DNA from: JAJTFW01 sp964534995
Lineage (GTDB): Bacteria; Bacteroidota; Bacteroidia; AKYH767-A; OLB10
Direction of reading: 5' to 3'
Length of the DNA: 58,305 nucleotides
Assembly: GCA_964534995.1 (NCBI GenBank)
Contig: CAZHSC010000011.1
Location: forward strand, 1-58,305
This document shows positions 1 to 9,066 of the stretch, piece by piece. The position numbers and the translations under genes are program-made. A model generated the notes under the pieces. That model made no database searches and was not told the origin of the DNA. It saw nothing but the letters and a program-made list of their open reading frames with translations. Positions within the stretch are counted from its first letter, which is position 1. Each line of letters opens with the position of its first letter.

Positions 1-54
1 TTCAACATCAATACAAAATCAAATTAAAGTTGCATTAGAAACTTGATAGGAAGA
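1..54 (+). repeat. Left copy of 54-bp terminal inverted repeat
   Basis: The first 54 bases are the exact reverse complement of the last 54 bases of the window (58252-58305); identity stops at base 55. No other copy was noticed inside. The genes between are core chromosomal genes, so this is more likely a dispersed repeat or assembly-graph end than a transposon terminus. Confidence 0.95.
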
Positions 55-59
55 AATAC

Positions 60-67
60 TACTTTTG
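60..67 (+). promoter_or_regulatory. Bacteroidota -7 box TACTTTTG
   Basis: TACTTTTG matches TAnnTTTG exactly and lies 33 nt before the ATG at 101. It also contains an in-frame TTG at 65 that can be mistaken for the start codon of the next gene. Confidence 0.6.
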
Positions 68-100
68 AATTCAATTATTATTTTCCCGGACCTTAAACAT

Positions 101-550
101 ATGAAGTCTATTCAGGAATGGCTGGCACTCTATTCGGAAAATCATCAGAATAAAACCAACATTCTGATTCATTGGTTATGTGTACCCCTGATTTATTGGA
201 GTATATCAGGTATGTTGTTTATGATCACCATGCCCTTTGTCGGCAACCTTGCTATCCCGGTCTTTATACTGGTGACCTTATATTATTTTTTACTATCAAG
301 AACGATATGGGCTGGCATACTGATATTTAACCTGATATGCCTGGCCGCTTCCTGGTGGATATATATTCAAATGTTTGAAAGTAGTTTATACCTCTTTCTG
401 TTTGTTTTTTCATTGGCCTGGATCGCACAGTTTGCCGGGTATAAAATTGAAGGGAGGAGACCATCCTTTTTTAAGGACATTCAGTTTTTGTTGATCGGAC
501 CCGCCTGGCTGATGGCTAAAATTTATAAATCACTCCGAATTCCTTTATAG
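101..550 (+). CDS. Mpo1-like (DUF962) membrane protein
   Basis: A 149-aa polytopic membrane protein of the DUF962/Mpo1 (YGL010w) family. The family hallmarks are visible: an N-terminal HQN-containing stretch (SENHQNKTN) followed by an HW motif at the start of the first membrane helix, and a C-terminal WIAQFAGYKIEGRRP segment before a last hydrophobic helix with GPAW. The yeast member Mpo1 is an Fe(II)-dependent dioxygenase in alpha-oxidation of 2-hydroxy fatty acids; whether this bacterial protein does the same is inference. The frame is open from a TTG at 65, but that TTG lies inside the -7 promoter box, so the ATG at 101 is taken as the start. It is followed after 7 bp by another small membrane protein on the same strand. 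Confidence 0.8.
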   Translation: MKSIQEWLALYSENHQNKTNILIHWLCVPLIYWSISGMLFMITMPFVGNLAIPVFILVTLYYFLLSRTIWAGILIFNLICLAASWWIYIQMFESSLYLFLFVFSLAWIAQFAGYKIEGRRPSFFKDIQFLLIGPAWLMAKIYKSLRIPL

Positions 551-557
551 TAATCCC

Positions 558-923
558 TTGGCTAACGCATCAGCATTAATATCGATCATTCTGGAATGGC
601 TGAGTTGGGTATTGCTTTTTTTTACCTGGGCAATACTCACCCGATCCGCATTAAGAATTTATCGACGTAAGAAGAGTGTGACCTTCAGGCATGACCGCCG
701 GATATATTTCCTTTCTATGACCATCGGAATACTGGTATATATCCTGACGCTCTTGTTTATAGCAGACCCTTTGATTTATTCCCTGATAACCGCCGAAAAA
801 ATTAATCTGGAAAGCAGTACCGGCATATTTTGGTCAATGGCCCTTGTTCTCTTTTTTATTCTTCCATTCGTAGTTTCAGGAATCATTGCCAGGATAGCCG
901 GAAAAACAAGAAAGGAAGTATAA
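558..923 (+). CDS. Small hypothetical membrane protein
   Basis: A 121-aa protein I do not recognise. It has about three hydrophobic helices (roughly residues 7-30, 49-70 and 90-112) with a basic cytoplasmic loop (RIYRRKKSVTFRHDRR) and a basic C terminus. The only start upstream of the first helix is a TTG at 558, 8 bp after the stop of the Mpo1-like gene, which would fit co-transcription. The first ATG would remove the first helix. It ends 17 bp before the convergent glycosyltransferase gene. The open frame and membrane-protein composition support a real gene, but the non-ATG start leaves some doubt. Confidence 0.55.
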   Translation: MANASALISIILEWLSWVLLFFTWAILTRSALRIYRRKKSVTFRHDRRIYFLSMTIGILVYILTLLFIADPLIYSLITAEKINLESSTGIFWSMALVLFFILPFVVSGIIARIAGKTRKEV

Positions 924-940
924 TGAATCAGTAACCGGGA

Positions 941-1810
941 TCAGATAATCTTATAATTCCTGTACTCGAATAAGCGATAACCCGACAAATTTTCAATACG
1001 GTGCAAGAGACGGTTTTTAATGCTCATTTTGTTCTGACTGGTATCAAAATTCAGTTCCCAATTATATTTACTGATACGGGGTATCATTACTGCTGGATGG
1101 CTACCGGTGAATTTTTTAAGCAAGTCAATTTGTGAATAGTCAAAAGGCTCATCCTTCACCATTTTTTCAACCATTTCATCTGCATGCCAGAGTTTATGAA
1201 AATTCTTTTGTTTTTCCATTTGCAAAACAGGCGGCTTTACCCAGCCGTAGTGAAAAATCCGTGCCTGGATCTTCTTAACTTTCAGCACCCTGCTATCCTT
1301 TCTGAAACCCTGAGCGTCGCGGTAGGAATAAATCTTTTTATCGTTCCTGATCACCCTGATTTCATGCCGGTACCAGCGCCTGGAACTCCCAACGTATGAA
1401 TAATTTCCATAAAAATGAATGTAGTTAAAAAGGAGACCCTCCACACGATGATCAGAAAGATACTGTTGCATGGCCCGTTTGATTTCCGGATAGTCATCTT
1501 CATGTATTATTTCATCGGCCTGTAAATAAATACACCAGTCGGACTTATCTGACACAGCGTGAAATGCCTTATCCGTTTCCACCGCAAGTACCCGGCCGCC
1601 CTCCCTAAGAGTATCATCCCATACTGATGGTATAATTTTAATTTTAGCATCCGAAATTCCCTGTATCAGAGTGGCAGTTTCATCCTCAGAATTTCCAAGA
1701 CAAACAATCAACTCATCAACCAGTGGCAATAAGGATCGTATGGATTCCACCACCGGATAATCATACTTCACCGCATTACGGACAAATGTAAAACCGGATA
1801 CAAACATCAA
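941..1810 (-). CDS. Family 2-like glycosyltransferase
   Basis: A 289-aa soluble protein resembling the GT2 (GT-A fold) branch often annotated as glycosyltransferase family protein. The N terminus (FVSGFTFVRNAVKYDYP) and ELIVCLGNSEDET match the nucleotide-sugar half of the fold, and WCIYLQADEII carries the acidic metal-binding motif in place of DxD. Acceptor and donor are unknown. It starts 7 bp downstream of the GH3 gene and is last in the leftward group dnaX - GH3 - this gene. Two adjacent ATG codons offer starts at 1810 or 1807. Confidence 0.75.
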   Translation of the reverse strand: MMFVSGFTFVRNAVKYDYPVVESIRSLLPLVDELIVCLGNSEDETATLIQGISDAKIKIIPSVWDDTLREGGRVLAVETDKAFHAVSDKSDWCIYLQADEIIHEDDYPEIKRAMQQYLSDHRVEGLLFNYIHFYGNYSYVGSSRRWYRHEIRVIRNDKKIYSYRDAQGFRKDSRVLKVKKIQARIFHYGWVKPPVLQMEKQKNFHKLWHADEMVEKMVKDEPFDYSQIDLLKKFTGSHPAVMIPRISKYNWELNFDTSQNKMSIKNRLLHRIENLSGYRLFEYRNYKII

Positions 1811-1817
1811 ATACTGA

Positions 1818-3350
1818 TTAAACCAATTCGCTTTTTACGAATTTCTCCCACTCCTCAAACTGATGATTTTTCATAACCCGGGGAAATTTATTTTGTGAAC
1901 CGATTTTACCATGTTTTTCCATCCAGTTCAAGAAAACCTTTAATGGAATTACTTCAACAAACACTTCTTTAAGTGCGGATAATCGTTCAACCCTGTAATC
2001 ATCATTTAAAATTTTCAATTTTTCATCGATACTATGCCTGAGGGTCTCTGAAGATACGGGATCATCGGTGCCAATATACCATTTATGCGCGAAGAGACTG
2101 CCATGCTTGATTCCAGAAACGCTGAATTCGTTAATTCTGATATTGAATTCATCCGAAACCATTTCAATGGCCTTATTCATATTATCGACGGATAAGTGCT
2201 CCCCACATAAACTCAGAAAATGCTTGGTCCGTCCTGTAATGATGATTTCCGCCTTTTCAACACTGGTAAACTTAATTACGTCTCCAATGAGGTAGCGCCA
2301 GGCACCTGCGCAGGAACTCAGAAGCAACGCATATTCTTCCCCTTCTTCCACCTCATTAATTAAAAGTGTTTTGGGTTTTCTTACCAATTCTCCATCGACA
2401 TTAAAATTTTCTGAATTAAAAGGAATGAACTCAAAAAAGAGTCCGTTGTTCAACACCAGACGCATTGAACGGTTACCTTGTTCATGCTGATATGCGATAA
2501 ATCCCTCCGAAGCCAGGTAGGTTTCGATGTAAGTAAGGGGGCGGGCAATTAACTTTTCAAAACTTTTTCTGTAAGGTTCAAATGAAACACCACCATGTAC
2601 ATAAATAGTAAGGTTGGGCCATATTTCATGAATATTCTTTATTTTATAATATTCAAGAATTTTCTCGATCAGCAGTTGGCACCATGCCGGAACGCCCACC
2701 AAAATACCAATATCCCATTTGGCAGCATTTTCAACGATTTCCTCCAGCTTGGTATTCCAGTCCATTTCTCTGGCAATTTTTTTACCCGGCTTATAAAAAT
2801 GCTGAAACCAGAATGGAATTTTACTGGCGGTAATACCACTTAAATCGCCTTCGAAATATGAACCCTTTTGGTGCAGGTGAGTGCTGCCGCCCAGCATCAA
2901 AATGCCTTTCGAAAAAATATCATCCGGCAAGCCATTATAGCCGCCAAGGCTTATGATCTGACGTATGCTTGTACGCTGGATGGACTTTACCATTTCACTG
3001 GTTACCGGTATGTGCTTACTGGAACTTTCGGAGGTACCACTGCTCAAGGCAAAATAGCGGACTTTTCCGGGCCAGGCTACATCCTCTTCATTGTGCAAAC
3101 TTTTGTTCCACCAACGCGCATAAATGGAATTATAATCATGAACAGGTACAGATGCCCTGAACTTATTTACAAAATTCCGACTGTTTACGATGGTAGTGAA
3201 ATTATAGGTTTGTCCAAACATGGTAAACTGAGCCTTTCGAAGCAATTTCTTCAGCTCCTTCTTCTGATAAAAGTCAGGTGTTTTCTCCGTCAGTCGAATC
3301 CGGTGACGAAGAGAAAGTCCTTTTTTTATTATGCTGGCCAGTATGGGCAT
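1818..3350 (-). CDS. GH3 auxin-responsive promoter family protein
   Basis: A 510-aa member of the GH3 family of acyl-adenylate-forming enzymes, which in plants join amino acids to jasmonate or auxin. The ATP-binding motif SSGTSESSSK is at residues 103-112, YLASEG occurs in the middle, and the YLIGD motif comes before a smaller C-terminal domain, the usual order. The length fits bacterial members. The role of bacterial GH3 proteins is not established; amide-bond formation on a carboxylic acid is the family-based guess. It lies 41 bp after dnaX and 7 bp before a glycosyltransferase, so a link to modifying a lipid or glycan is possible but unproven. Confidence 0.85.
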   Translation of the reverse strand: MPILASIIKKGLSLRHRIRLTEKTPDFYQKKELKKLLRKAQFTMFGQTYNFTTIVNSRNFVNKFRASVPVHDYNSIYARWWNKSLHNEEDVAWPGKVRYFALSSGTSESSSKHIPVTSEMVKSIQRTSIRQIISLGGYNGLPDDIFSKGILMLGGSTHLHQKGSYFEGDLSGITASKIPFWFQHFYKPGKKIAREMDWNTKLEEIVENAAKWDIGILVGVPAWCQLLIEKILEYYKIKNIHEIWPNLTIYVHGGVSFEPYRKSFEKLIARPLTYIETYLASEGFIAYQHEQGNRSMRLVLNNGLFFEFIPFNSENFNVDGELVRKPKTLLINEVEEGEEYALLLSSCAGAWRYLIGDVIKFTSVEKAEIIITGRTKHFLSLCGEHLSVDNMNKAIEMVSDEFNIRINEFSVSGIKHGSLFAHKWYIGTDDPVSSETLRHSIDEKLKILNDDYRVERLSALKEVFVEVIPLKVFLNWMEKHGKIGSQNKFPRVMKNHQFEEWEKFVKSELV

Positions 3351-3391
3351 GCGCAGATGTTATTGGTGTTGTGAAAAATACAAAATAAAAA

Positions 3392-5197
3392 TTACAATTC
3401 CAGTTCCAGTCCCAATTGCTTCCTGAAATCATCCAGGCCCTGGTTTTTCTCTACCATTTTGATATATTTATCCTTGTTGGTAAATGCCTGCTCGGGATCA
3501 GTTGCCTGGCTATCCAGTCGGGTGATCAGCTGAATTTTATGATTTCTTAATACCGCCCGAAGAAATGTTAAAAGTTCAGCTTTTTCATCTCTGAGCATCT
3601 CTTCCTGCGCCTGATTGTGAAGCACGAGTTCTATTTCAAAATTATCCTTGATGACAGGCGGATTCATGGTGAGACTTGTGTTTAATTGCTGCTTTCCCTC
3701 CTTAAGTTTATTTTCCGCATATTCCTTCCAGACTTCCATAAACCGTTCTTCACTGAAATTTTCAGACAATTGTTCACCGGGTACCTTGCTTGATGCAGGT
3801 GCATGCTGCTCTTGATTAACCCTGTTAAGGGAACTCAGAGAAGTGTTTTTAAGAAGACCACTGCCTGATGAAGTGCCAAATACAGGTTTTGATTCACCGG
3901 CCGATTTTGCAGGAATTCCGGATGTGCTTTCCTTCACCGGATTCACGCCATCTACTGATAAATCGGAACGGGTGGCATTTTCTTTCCGGGCAGTATTTTC
4001 CTGAGCGCTATAAACAGCTTTCTTTACTTCAGGTTGTTGTGGAGAGGCGCTAAGCGGAGTTTTTTTTTCCGCCGGTTGATTTTGAATATTTTCTAAGGAA
4101 GCCTGACCGTTGATGCTACACATGCGGATGAGAGCAAGTTCAACATGGAGCCGTTGATTTCTTGCCTGTCTGTAATCAATATCGCACTGGCTGCAAATGC
4201 CCAGGAATTTCAAAAGATGCTGTTGATCAATCATGGCCGCCTGAGAACGGTATCGGTCACGGGTACCTTTGCTTACTTCGAGTAAAGGCAGCGTAATTTC
4301 GTCTTTCGAAACCAGCAGGTCTCTGAAATGAGAAGCAAGACCATTGATAAAATGATGCCCGTCAAAACCATCGGCCAGCAACTCATTAAAGGTTAGTAAA
4401 ACCCCGGGTATATTTCCGTTTCTTATTTCATCAGTAAGCTTAAAATAGTAATCATAATCAAGGATACTGAGGTTATTGATAACATCTTTATAGGTGAGGG
4501 ATGATCCGGCAAAACTTACGATCTGATCAAATATAGATAATGCATCCCGCAAAGCACCGTCAGCTTTCTGGGCAATAATATGGAGCGCCTCCTCTTCAGC
4601 CTGAACCCCTTCGCTTTTCGCAACAAAGGCGAGGTGCCTGGCGATATCTTCAACCTGTATCCGGTTAAAATCAAAAATCTGACAACGCGATAAAATTGTC
4701 GGGATTATTTTATGTTTTTCAGTAGTGGCGAGAATAAAAATAGCATAGGAGGGAGGCTCTTCCAGCGTCTTCAGAAATGCGTTAAATGCGCTGGTGGTGA
4801 GCATATGCACCTCATCGATGATGTAAATTTTATATTCACCGGAATGGGGAGCATAACGTACCTGCTCCACCAAATTACGAATGTCTTCTACAGAATTGTT
4901 AGAAGCAGCATCCAGTTCGTAAATATTCAATGATTGCCCGTTGTTAAATGAGAGGCACGATTCACAGGTATTACACGCCTCAAAATCACCGGTTAGCTGC
5001 TTACAATTTAAGGTTTTTGCCAAAATGCGGGCGCAGGTGGTTTTACCTACTCCCCTGGGTCCACAAAATAAAAAAGCCTGTGCAAGATGATGTGTACGGA
5101 TAGCATTTTTAAGAGTACCTGTAATGTGCTCTTGTCCAACTACAGAGTTAAAATTGGATGGACGGTATTTGCGGGCTGAAACTACAAATGGATTCAT
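3392..5197 (-). CDS. dnaX: DNA polymerase III subunit gamma/tau
   Basis: A 601-aa clamp-loader ATPase subunit. Visible motifs: Walker A GPRGVGKT at residues 46-53, zinc-binding cysteines at 65, 75, 78 and 81, Walker B/DExx DEVH at 128-131, and sensor/arginine-finger SRC at 170-172. After the AAA+ and collar domains a low-complexity linker (about 370-470) leads to a divergent tau-like C-terminal domain. The clamp loader opens the beta clamp and tethers polymerase cores at the fork. A Bacteroidota -7 box ends 4 nt before the ATG, so the mRNA is probably leaderless. The gene heads the group that continues into the GH3 and GT2 genes. Confidence 0.95.
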   Translation of the reverse strand: MNPFVVSARKYRPSNFNSVVGQEHITGTLKNAIRTHHLAQAFLFCGPRGVGKTTCARILAKTLNCKQLTGDFEACNTCESCLSFNNGQSLNIYELDAASNNSVEDIRNLVEQVRYAPHSGEYKIYIIDEVHMLTTSAFNAFLKTLEEPPSYAIFILATTEKHKIIPTILSRCQIFDFNRIQVEDIARHLAFVAKSEGVQAEEEALHIIAQKADGALRDALSIFDQIVSFAGSSLTYKDVINNLSILDYDYYFKLTDEIRNGNIPGVLLTFNELLADGFDGHHFINGLASHFRDLLVSKDEITLPLLEVSKGTRDRYRSQAAMIDQQHLLKFLGICSQCDIDYRQARNQRLHVELALIRMCSINGQASLENIQNQPAEKKTPLSASPQQPEVKKAVYSAQENTARKENATRSDLSVDGVNPVKESTSGIPAKSAGESKPVFGTSSGSGLLKNTSLSSLNRVNQEQHAPASSKVPGEQLSENFSEERFMEVWKEYAENKLKEGKQQLNTSLTMNPPVIKDNFEIELVLHNQAQEEMLRDEKAELLTFLRAVLRNHKIQLITRLDSQATDPEQAFTNKDKYIKMVEKNQGLDDFRKQLGLELEL

Positions 5198-5201
5198 CAG
5201 A

Positions 5202-5209
5202 CAAAAATA
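5202..5209 (-). promoter_or_regulatory. -7 box TATTTTTG for dnaX
   Basis: On the minus strand TATTTTTG matches TAnnTTTG and its last base is 4 nt upstream of the dnaX ATG. The transcript should begin at or next to the start codon. Confidence 0.6.
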
Positions 5210-5335
5210 ACCTTTTCAGTCCGAAAAAATGTAAATCTTCTGTTTGCGGATACGCCTCATTTACAATGACTTTGCACGAGTATTTAGCAATCCTTTCCAA
5301 CATCGGAAAAATAACGATATTTTTCGGCCCTGAAG

Positions 5336-6880
5336 ATGAAAATACCCACTGGAATACAAGAGCGCTATTTGTATACGATGGCTCTTCTTATTCATCTGGT
5401 TCCGGTAATTCTGCTGAGTCCTTTTGTAACACTTGACGGACCGGCACATTTATATAATGCCTGTATCATTAAAACCATGATGGCCGGTGGAAACATCGTG
5501 ATTAATCAGTTTTTCGAGTTTAACACTTTTCCGCATCCAAACTGGAGTGGCCACATGATACTGGTTGCACTTACAGGTATTTTCCCGCCTCTTCTGGCCG
5601 AGAAAGTATTTCTTATGATGATTATACTTATTTCTGCCATAGGTTTCAGAAGATTGGTGCTAAAAATTGAACCAAGCGCCGTATGGATGAGTTGGTTGTA
5701 TTTTCCTTTTATCATGAGTTTTCCCTTTCTATTGGGTTTTTATAACTTCTCACTTGCACTGGCATTGTTGCCCTGGTGGTTATCATTATGGATTGATCAC
5801 CACCTTAAGCCAAAATCATGGAAGTTCACATTGACGGTCTTTATATTTTTATGGGTGATGTATTTTTCACACCTGGTTGTTTTTCTGCTTGCAGGTCTTT
5901 TTGCCGGTATAATCAGTATCCTCGACAGGCAATATCAGGATAAAAAGTTATTACTAAAAGAGCTTTTATTCCTATTCTTGTGCAGCAGCCCAGGACTGAT
6001 TCTAACTACGGCTTTCCTGATGATTTCAGGAACGGAAGGTTACCGTGGAGAAATCAGCCGGCTGCCGGTCCAGCAGTTATTGAGTGATTTACTCTACTCA
6101 AGAATGTTTATTACCTATGACTACATCACTGAACGAAGAGTAACTCTTGGATTTACGGTTCTGATGCTGTTTTTAACCAGCACCGGAATCATACACAGGA
6201 CGATACAAAAACTTCAAAAAACTTTTTTAGTAATTCTGCTGATTTCACTCTGTTTGATTTTTGTACTTCCCGACAGCATGGCATCAGGTGGTATATTGTC
6301 TGTAAGACTGGTGCAATGGTTTTTCATTGTTTGGTGCCTCTGGCTTGTCACATTACGTATTCCTGTCAAATATCAGATCATCAGCGCTATTTGTGCAGCT
6401 ATTTTCAGCATTGGAATGTTAAAAATACACTGGAAAGTTCAGGTGGAATTATGTCGCGATGCCAATGAATATATCTCAATCAGTAAAAACATCAGTGATA
6501 ATAAGCTTTTACTACCGCTGAATTATTCAAGTAACTGGATGCACTCAAATATGGCATGTTACCTGGGGGTCCTCCGAAAGATTACGGTATTGGACAATTA
6601 TGAAGCTACACATGATCTTTTCCCTTTATTATGGAGGAAAGGAATGAATCCTGAAATTCATCTTGGAAATCATGTTTCATCCACGCATCCCTGTGTCCGG
6701 ATTTCATCTTCGGAAAAATATACCGGTTTAAAAATTGATTATATCAGTCTTTGGCATTCCAATGAAGAAAGCTCGGATTCTTGTGACATGGATGTATGGA
6801 AACAGGTTCAAAATGGATATGTTCTTGTGAATGACAACGGAGAGACTAATATCAAACTGTATAAAAAGAAACAGCCTTAG
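5336..6880 (+). CDS. Large polytopic membrane protein, GT-C-like
   Basis: A 514-aa protein with about ten membrane helices and a soluble C-terminal part (about 370-514) rich in Cys and His. I do not recognise a named family. The topology, with an acidic motif (LDGPAHLYNACI) in the first extracytoplasmic loop after helix 1, resembles GT-C glycosyltransferases that use polyprenyl-phosphate sugars, but the homology is weak from inspection alone. It stands alone between the divergent dnaX group and the convergent LytTR gene. No clear -7 box was found; the sequence TGACTTTG at about 5270 is one mismatch away. Confidence 0.6.
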   Translation: MKIPTGIQERYLYTMALLIHLVPVILLSPFVTLDGPAHLYNACIIKTMMAGGNIVINQFFEFNTFPHPNWSGHMILVALTGIFPPLLAEKVFLMMIILISAIGFRRLVLKIEPSAVWMSWLYFPFIMSFPFLLGFYNFSLALALLPWWLSLWIDHHLKPKSWKFTLTVFIFLWVMYFSHLVVFLLAGLFAGIISILDRQYQDKKLLLKELLFLFLCSSPGLILTTAFLMISGTEGYRGEISRLPVQQLLSDLLYSRMFITYDYITERRVTLGFTVLMLFLTSTGIIHRTIQKLQKTFLVILLISLCLIFVLPDSMASGGILSVRLVQWFFIVWCLWLVTLRIPVKYQIISAICAAIFSIGMLKIHWKVQVELCRDANEYISISKNISDNKLLLPLNYSSNWMHSNMACYLGVLRKITVLDNYEATHDLFPLLWRKGMNPEIHLGNHVSSTHPCVRISSSEKYTGLKIDYISLWHSNEESSDSCDMDVWKQVQNGYVLVNDNGETNIKLYKKKQP

Positions 6881-6921
6881 GTACAATCCAACAGCATTTA
6901 GTATAAATCAGGTAATCATTA

Positions 6922-7695
6922 CTACTCCTCACCCAGCCATTTTTTAAAATCAGATGCCCTTTCCCTGCTAACATATACATCCTCCGATGAAACCGGTTTC
7001 AGATTAATTTTCAACTTTCCGTTAAAATGATGGTGAATACCTTCCAGGGATCGGGGACTCACGATAAATTGCCTGTTTGCCCTGAAAAAATCGATTGGAT
7101 TCAACAGATCCTCTAATTCATCCAATGAGTGGTCAACTATATATCGCTGGTCACTGAAAGTCCTTATAAAACTGATTTTATCCTCGGTATAGAAAAACGC
7201 AATTTCTGATATTTCAACAGGTATTAATCTCTGCCCTTGCTTTACGAGAAATCGTTGCTTGAAGGTCGGCATTTTTTTCTCCCTGAGCGCTTGAACTATT
7301 GAGTCAACATCCATTCGATGCAGTCCTTTATCTTTATCACCGGTAAGCACTTTCAATTTGTCAAAACTTCTTTTCAATTCGTCAGGATCAATTGGTTTCA
7401 GGAGATAATCTATACTATTTACTTTAAAAGCCCGTATAGCAAATTCATCATAGGCCGTAGTGAAAATGATCGTACTTTTCACATCCACCCTGTTAAAAAT
7501 TTCAAAACTTTGCCCATCGGCCAGTTCAATATCCATCAGAATCAGATCGGGGTGGGGATGTGAATTGAGCCAGTTTACAGAGGATTCAATACTATCAGTA
7601 ATTCCTTCAATAATAAATCCGGGCTCATGTTCCTCCACCATTTTACAGATTCTTTTGGCGGCCAGATTTTCATCTTCGATAATTAGTACTTTCAT
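6922..7695 (-). CDS. LytTR-family response regulator
   Basis: A 257-aa two-component regulator. The receiver domain (1-120) has acidic pocket E7/D8, phospho-acceptor D55 in LILMDIEL, T80 and K100 in LLKPID. The LytTR DNA-binding domain occupies about 150-257 and includes the usual LDELEDLL and FFRANRQFIV segments. Its start overlaps the end of the sensor kinase gene by 26 bp, which implies translational coupling and a cognate pair. Target genes are unknown; paaZ diverges from the kinase gene 278 bp away and is one candidate by position only. Confidence 0.92.
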   Translation of the reverse strand: MKVLIIEDENLAAKRICKMVEEHEPGFIIEGITDSIESSVNWLNSHPHPDLILMDIELADGQSFEIFNRVDVKSTIIFTTAYDEFAIRAFKVNSIDYLLKPIDPDELKRSFDKLKVLTGDKDKGLHRMDVDSIVQALREKKMPTFKQRFLVKQGQRLIPVEISEIAFFYTEDKISFIRTFSDQRYIVDHSLDELEDLLNPIDFFRANRQFIVSPRSLEGIHHHFNGKLKINLKPVSSEDVYVSRERASDFKKWLGEE

Positions 7696-8788
7696 CTTCT
7701 TTAAATTTAATAATTGGTAAGCTTACAATAAATTCCTGTTGTCCATCATTAATCTGAATAGCAGGTTTATTCAATAGTTTATACTTAGCAGAAATATTCG
7801 AAAGGCCAACACCATTGGAGGCCACATTAATAATTTTCTTTTGCTTGTTATTGGATATCCGGATATTTTCCGCATCATCGCAGCTTATTTCAATGGTGAG
7901 CGGGCTCTTTGCTGAAATAATATTGTGCTTCACTGCATTTTCAATCAATATTTGCAGGGTAAGCGGAGGAATCAGCGTAGCAAGTACCTGCTCATTTAAC
8001 TTCACATTCAATATCAAACCATCATTAAACCTGGTTTTCAGAAGGAAAACATAGGATTCAAGAAAAGCAAGTTCTTCTTTAATGGAAGTCAACTCCTTTT
8101 CATTGCTCTGTAATAGATATCGATAAACCTTTGACAGCTGATTCACAAATCTAACCGCGGTTTGCGGATTTTCTTCAATCAAGGATGAAAGTGTATTAAG
8201 AGAATTAAACAGGAAATGAGGACTTACCTGGTTCTTAAGTGATTCAAACTGACTGATCAGATTTGCCTTTTTCAGCGCTTCCGTTTCACGAACACTGATG
8301 CGCCAGTGTGCAAAATAAAAAACCGCTTCATAAATGCCTGATATGGTAAAAACAAATAACAGGTGAATGATAAGATTATATACATAATCCTGCCATTTCA
8401 ACTGTTTCCCCCAATATCCGGAAATATCAAAAATCCAGGAAATACTCAATGAAAGTAATGAAGATAGAGTAAATGATGTTAGCAATTGAAAAAAAATTCT
8501 TTTTCCCGTAAACTCGATAGAAGAATATGTTTTGCGGAAGTACAAAATAATGAACCTGTTGAGATACCAGGTCAGTGTGGTTATTGTAAAATATGTTAAA
8601 AAACAAAAAGTAAAACTATGCCCGTTTAAAATCCATTCTTCCGAATAAAAGAATAGCGTGATAACAGATGCCGCCATTGGAATACCAAGCAGACGAAGCC
8701 ACCCATCGTTCAGCTTTCTGCTTCCAGTTCCAATTATACTTCTTTCCATAACAGAAGCACTAAAGGTATTCACTTTATGAATAAGCAT
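7670..8788 (-). CDS. LytS/YehU-type sensor histidine kinase
   Basis: A 372-aa kinase. Four membrane helices (about 33-50, 59-83, 99-120, 134-160) without a recognisable sensor domain are followed by a His_kinase dimerisation segment with phospho-acceptor H191 in SPHFLFNSLNTL, then an HATPase domain with N-box LIENAVKHN and GVGLSN. The membrane bundle itself probably senses the signal. It is first in the pair and overlaps the response regulator by 26 bp. No exact TAnnTTTG box was seen upstream. Confidence 0.9.
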   Translation of the reverse strand: MLIHKVNTFSASVMERSIIGTGSRKLNDGWLRLLGIPMAASVITLFFYSEEWILNGHSFTFCFLTYFTITTLTWYLNRFIILYFRKTYSSIEFTGKRIFFQLLTSFTLSSLLSLSISWIFDISGYWGKQLKWQDYVYNLIIHLLFVFTISGIYEAVFYFAHWRISVRETEALKKANLISQFESLKNQVSPHFLFNSLNTLSSLIEENPQTAVRFVNQLSKVYRYLLQSNEKELTSIKEELAFLESYVFLLKTRFNDGLILNVKLNEQVLATLIPPLTLQILIENAVKHNIISAKSPLTIEISCDDAENIRISNNKQKKIINVASNGVGLSNISAKYKLLNKPAIQINDGQQEFIVSLPIIKFKEDESTNYRR

Positions 8789-9039
8789 AGGGGATTAATA
8801 TCATATCCTTCAAGGTGATACTTTCAAAAGTATTGCTTTTATCATTTTTCATTGCAACCGGATATGATGAAGAGTTAAAATGACTTGCCAGGACGGCCAA
8901 ACAAGGGTCCGGGTTGAAAAACAACATTCCTAAAAACCTGATTTAATTGCCATTATATAAAATCATCACCTGGCTTTTCAATGCCATTTTACGTTACCGA
9001 TTTGCATACAAAAACGTAAAACACAATCTACGAAAAACC

Positions 9040-9047
9040 TACTTTTG
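9040..9047 (+). promoter_or_regulatory. -7 box TACTTTTG for paaZ
   Basis: Exact TAnnTTTG match ending 19 nt before the paaZ ATG. The 278-bp gap upstream toward the kinase gene otherwise shows no recognisable riboswitch or operator. Confidence 0.55.
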
Positions 9048-9066
9048 CAAATGATATATCAGGAAT

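Noticed and set aside
2868..3374. 168-codon plus-strand open frame opposite the GH3 gene
   Set aside because: It lies wholly in the antisense of a well-supported GH3 coding region, with low-quality composition; treated as a shadow frame.
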